The position numbers were made by a program, and so were the translations under genes. A DNA stretch of 64,000 nt from contig NZ_CAKZGO010000003.1 in NCBI RefSeq assembly GCF_936916975.1, forward strand, positions 1 through 64,000, written 5' to 3'. Shown one piece after another: positions 61,472 through 64,000 of this stretch. This stretch comes from an uncultured Dongia sp. GTDB lineage: Bacteria; Pseudomonadota; Alphaproteobacteria; Dongiales; Dongiaceae. The stretch's first letter is position 1. Every line of letters starts with the position of its first letter. Under the pieces are notes generated by a model that ran no database searches, had not been told where the DNA came from, and saw nothing but the letters and a program-made list of their open reading frames with translations.

Positions 61472-61958
61472 AATTCAACAATAGTCGAAACGATGACGTA
61501 AGAGCATGAAGCTATTGTGACAATTCTTTCCATCCGTTGAGCGTTATCGGCAGGTGATGAGCTGGCACCTGCGCTATCCAATGCGGGGCAGGCGCAGGAA
61601 TGTGATGCGAAAGGGCTCACTGCGATCGACTTGGGCGAACAGACACAGATCGGGCATTCCGATCGGCCCCTTGAGAACGGTGGTGAACAATTCTCCCAAG
61701 GCGTCGCCGAGTTTCCGGCGCTAATCATTGTCGATAATCCCGTTGGTCGGCACGAGATCATGGACGTATTACCATTCTGGACGCACCCAATTTGGTCCGT
61801 GGTGGCAGCCATGCGGCACGGCTCGGAGGTCGGGAAGCGAAGCGGTGTTTACCGCGGACAATCCGCTGCGCATGACTGCTGGATCGATAAAATGAACGAC
61901 GGGTCGACTATTGTGCGGTTGGAATAGTACCGTCGCTCTCTGCCGCAAGCGCCTGGAG
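61472..61958. other. 487-bp gap between the ars fusion gene and arsA; possible decayed gene
   Basis: Apart from the operator-like site near 61474-61489 I see no convincing intact gene. A leftward reading between about 61720 and 61580 is protein-like but short: about 46 residues, with LGELFTTVLKGPIGMPDLCL before RITFLRLPRIG and a stop. It is interrupted upstream by stops in the same frame. The rightward frame 61631-61927 is its mirror and has no recognisable family. This may be the remnant of a lost ars-cluster gene. Confidence 0.35.
61474..61489. promoter_or_regulatory. Candidate ArsR operator
   Basis: TTCAA-CAATAG-TCGAA is an imperfect inverted repeat (4 of 5 arm pairs) with a 6-nt spacer, the spacing common in ArsR operators. 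It begins 3 bp from the ATG of the ArsR-ArsC fusion, overlapping the ribosome-binding region, so autorepression is plausible. Confidence 0.4.
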
Positions 61959-63728
61959 TCACCTGATCAAGCTCCGCAGCGCTGCAATCCCGGTGGGTGG
62001 CTCCGGCCGCCAAGCCACCAGTGCCAAGCGTTTTGCCAATCCGTCGCGCACGCGCGCAACCTGCTTGTTCTCGCTCGCAATGCGATGCTGGAGCAAGGGG
62101 TCCTTGGTGCCGGTTGGCTCAAGGCAGTTGTTGATGACCCAGGCGAATGGCTCGATCTCGGCTCGCCGTAGGTCCTCCTGCAGGGCAGCGGCCTCTGAGA
62201 CGGGTGTCGTCTCCGGCAATGCTACCAGCAGAATCTTGGTGTAGGCCGGATCCTGCAACCGCATGAGGGGTGTCACCAGGCGCCCACCTCTCTCAGGTTG
62301 CAGATAGTCCCGCATCACCTGACGATGATAGGCGCCTGTTGCATCCAGCAACAGAAAGGTATGACCGGTCGGCGCGGTGTCGATGACCACGAACCCGCTG
62401 CGCCCTTCATTTACCACGCGTGAAAAGGCATGGAACACAGCGACTTCTTCCGTGCAGGGCGACCGCAGATCCTCTAGAAGCAACGCCTTACCGTCGGTGT
62501 CCAGCTCCGCACCACGGGTCGTCATGATCTGGTCGATATATTTCTGCGTCTCGACGGCGGGATCGATGCGATCGACCTTGAGGTTGGGCAGTGTCTCGCT
62601 TGCCAACGTCCAGCTGACATGCGCGGCGGGGTCCGTTGTCGTCAGGTGGACTTGATGTCCTCGCGTGGCAAGCTCCACTGCAACGGCGGCGGCAATGGTC
62701 GTCTTGCCGACGCCTCCCTTTCCCATGACCATCACCAATCCATGACCTGCGGCTTCAATTTGGTTTATGATGCCACTCAATGTCGGTAGCGAAGCTTGAC
62801 TCGTTTGTGGTTGCGTCGGGAATGCGTCCTGCTCCAGCAAGAGGAAGCGACGCAGGGCCGAAAGCCCGACCATGTCATAGGGTCGCATTGGAATTTCGTC
62901 GCGTGGCAGCCGAGCGAGCGCTGGCGGCATCTGCGCCAAGGCCTGTTGGCATCGCTTCGCCATCGCTTGTGCAATCGCATCGTCTGGGACTGTGGCCTGA
63001 AACATGGCGTTGACGAGCAGCCTCTGATTGGCAAGGCCAAGCTCATTCAATTCGGCAGCTGACCGCCCTGCTTCCCGCAGGGCCGATACCTCGGGGCGCG
63101 TCACCAGCGCGATGGTGGTGAGTTTGGGGTCGGTGAGCGCCTTCAAGGCACCTTCGAACATCGCCAACTGCATCTGCAGGCCGGAATGCGGACCAAGACA
63201 GGATGCGCCATGTTCGTTGGTCTCCAGGAATGACGACCACGCCTTGGGGAGGCTGAGGAGTCGCAGAGTATGCCCCGTCGGGGCGGTGTCAAAGATGATG
63301 TGGTCGTAGTCATGACTGATGCCACCCTCGTCAGCCAATAATCCGGCGAACTCGTCAAACGCCGCAATTTCAACAGTGCAGGCCCCTGCAAGTTGCTCGC
63401 GGACCTTGGAGATCTCTCCTGCGGCGGCTGGTCCCATAGCCGCAATGACACGTGCCCGATAGGCCTCGGCGGCAGCCTCCGGGTCGATATTGAGGGCCCA
63501 AAGGCGCTCTACCGCGGGCACTGGCTTAGCCAATCGACCGAGTTCAACGCCGAGCATCTCGTCGAGATTCGAGGCCGGGTCGGTACTGAGAAGCAGCACC
63601 TTCTTCCCCATATCAGCCAACGCCAAAGCAACGGCGCAAGATAAGGCGGTCTTGCCGACACCGCCTTTGCCGGTAAAGAAGATGAAGCGCGTGGGCGAGG
63701 CGAGGATCTTTAGAGGAAGGAGGGTCAT
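61959..63728 (-). CDS. arsA: Arsenical pump-driving ATPase ArsA
   Basis: A 589-residue tandem ATPase that energises As(III) efflux. Both halves have the deviant Walker A GKGGVGKT (residues 20-27 and near 336-343) and the signal-transduction DTAPTGHTLRLL/DTAPTGHTFLLL motifs. The three metalloid-site cysteines are present as Cys117 (GACTVE), Cys177 (GASCLG) and Cys425 (SPCTEE). I placed the start at the ATG at 63728. Unusually, neither arsB/acr3 nor arsD is in view. The gene upstream encodes the tail of another multi-spanning protein, which might be the efflux partner. It lies in the same direction as the arsJ operon, separated by the 487-bp gap. Confidence 0.93.
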   Translation of the reverse strand: MTLLPLKILASPTRFIFFTGKGGVGKTALSCAVALALADMGKKVLLLSTDPASNLDEMLGVELGRLAKPVPAVERLWALNIDPEAAAEAYRARVIAAMGPAAAGEISKVREQLAGACTVEIAAFDEFAGLLADEGGISHDYDHIIFDTAPTGHTLRLLSLPKAWSSFLETNEHGASCLGPHSGLQMQLAMFEGALKALTDPKLTTIALVTRPEVSALREAGRSAAELNELGLANQRLLVNAMFQATVPDDAIAQAMAKRCQQALAQMPPALARLPRDEIPMRPYDMVGLSALRRFLLLEQDAFPTQPQTSQASLPTLSGIINQIEAAGHGLVMVMGKGGVGKTTIAAAVAVELATRGHQVHLTTTDPAAHVSWTLASETLPNLKVDRIDPAVETQKYIDQIMTTRGAELDTDGKALLLEDLRSPCTEEVAVFHAFSRVVNEGRSGFVVIDTAPTGHTFLLLDATGAYHRQVMRDYLQPERGGRLVTPLMRLQDPAYTKILLVALPETTPVSEAAALQEDLRRAEIEPFAWVINNCLEPTGTKDPLLQHRIASENKQVARVRDGLAKRLALVAWRPEPPTGIAALRSLIR

Positions 63729-63802
63729 GAAGCGCAAATCCCGCGATGCTGAGTCTAATAGTCTAACGCCCATCGGCCGGAGGCTATTTGATCTGCATCA
63801 AA

Positions 63803-64000
63803 CTAATTCGGGCGAATTGACCGCGTGTAGTGGAACAGCATCAACGCGATCAGCATGTTGATGACAGCCACAGCGACGACCACCCCAAGAGCCGTATCCG
63901 TGCCCCAGATTTCGATCATGATCGCACCGATCGACGGCGCCGCGGCCTGGGCGATCAGGCTGGGGCGGGCCAATTTTCCCATGATCGGGGCATAGTCATC
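63803..64000 (-). CDS. C-terminal end of an MFS-like membrane transporter (partial)
   Basis: The leftward frame from the window edge to the TAG at 63803-63805 gives 65 residues. It reads DDYAPIMGKLARPSLIAQAA and continues IGAIMIEIWG, followed by the hydrophobic helix TALGVVVAVAVINMLIALML and the tail FHYTRSIRPN. A loop with a conserved-looking Pro, one long hydrophobic helix and a short basic end fit the last two membrane segments of a major facilitator protein. It lies 74 nt upstream of arsA on the same strand, so it may be part of the arsenic cluster. The family is a guess from this short stretch. Confidence 0.6.
   Translation of the reverse strand, partial: DDYAPIMGKLARPSLIAQAAAPSIGAIMIEIWGTDTALGVVVAVAVINMLIALMLFHYTRSIRPN

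Noticed and set aside
61631-61927. Rightward 98-codon open frame in the ars gap
   Set aside because: No ribosome-binding site, no family resemblance, and it is antisense to a more protein-like leftward stretch.
1-64000. tRNA, rRNA, CRISPR array, insertion sequence, phage or plasmid origin
   Set aside because: Reading both strands gave no clover-leaf, repeat-spacer series, transposase or integrase sequence, or terminal inverted repeats.

Overview
The window is GC-rich, densely packed chromosomal DNA of an alphaproteobacterium. The evidence is the style of the transport operons (smo-type polyol ABC, TRAP, RbsABC, Liv), a DUF1127 protein, the Agrobacterium-type oxidative uronate pathway and a coxMSL-type molybdenum hydroxylase. 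A free-living soil or plant-associated Rhodospirillales-like organism is my guess. No rRNA, tRNA, CRISPR array, insertion sequence or phage gene is visible. Bases 1-135 are low-complexity C/G runs that look like a bad contig end.

Layout. (1) 0.15-3.3 kb: the start of a polyol ABC operon (HAD phosphatase, SorC regulator, binding protein), cut by the window edge, with two matching pairs of operator-like repeats. (2) 3.4-4.5 kb: a lone acyl-CoA dehydrogenase. (3) 4.65-12.2 kb: oxidative D-galacturonate/D-glucuronate operon (FadR-type regulator, kdgD, udh, an enolase-superfamily enzyme, galactarolactone isomerase), divergent from a DctPQM TRAP importer. (4) 12.4-16.2 kb: a second TRAP importer with a Tat-exported binding protein and an unusual Pro/Ala/Glu-rich insert in DctM. 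(5) 16.2-21.8 kb: a lactonase-like metallo-hydrolase with an RbsABC-type sugar importer and a divergent LacI regulator. (6) 22.1-29.3 kb: DUF1127 protein, a diiron ferritin-like protein, a ~1,300-residue SARP/cyclase-like/AAA/TPR regulator and a GAF-PucR regulator. (7) 29.4-38.3 kb: flavin reductase, luciferase-like monooxygenase, DUF1185 protein, alpha/beta hydrolase, aldehyde dehydrogenase, NIPSNAP protein and a polyamine-type ABC importer, together a plausible uncharacterised oxidative pathway. (8) 38.4-50.9 kb: a ten-gene leftward operon hyuB-hyuA-livGFHM-binding protein-coxM-coxS-coxL, divergent from an AraC regulator. (9) 52.2-57.0 kb: pxpA-accB-accC-pxpB-pxpC-bioY, in effect a urea-carboxylase-like enzyme split into subunits, divergent from a LysR regulator. 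(10) 58.3-64 kb: an arsenic block (arsJ, arsenic-type GAPDH, an ArsR-ArsC fusion, arsA) and the tail of a further transporter gene.

How the genes fit together. Most of the window is import plus catabolism modules, each with its own regulator next door or divergent. The two most interesting modules are (7), a flavin monooxygenase pathway with no obvious textbook match, and (8), where a molybdenum hydroxylase, an ATP-dependent lactam/hydantoin hydrolase and an importer share one transcript. That combination suggests uptake, hydroxylation and ring opening of an N-heterocycle. Module (9) carries a second ATP- and biotin-dependent amide/lactam enzyme immediately beside it. Three binding-protein genes of three different transporter families are each followed by a strong stem-loop before the next gene of the operon, which fits differential expression of the binding protein.
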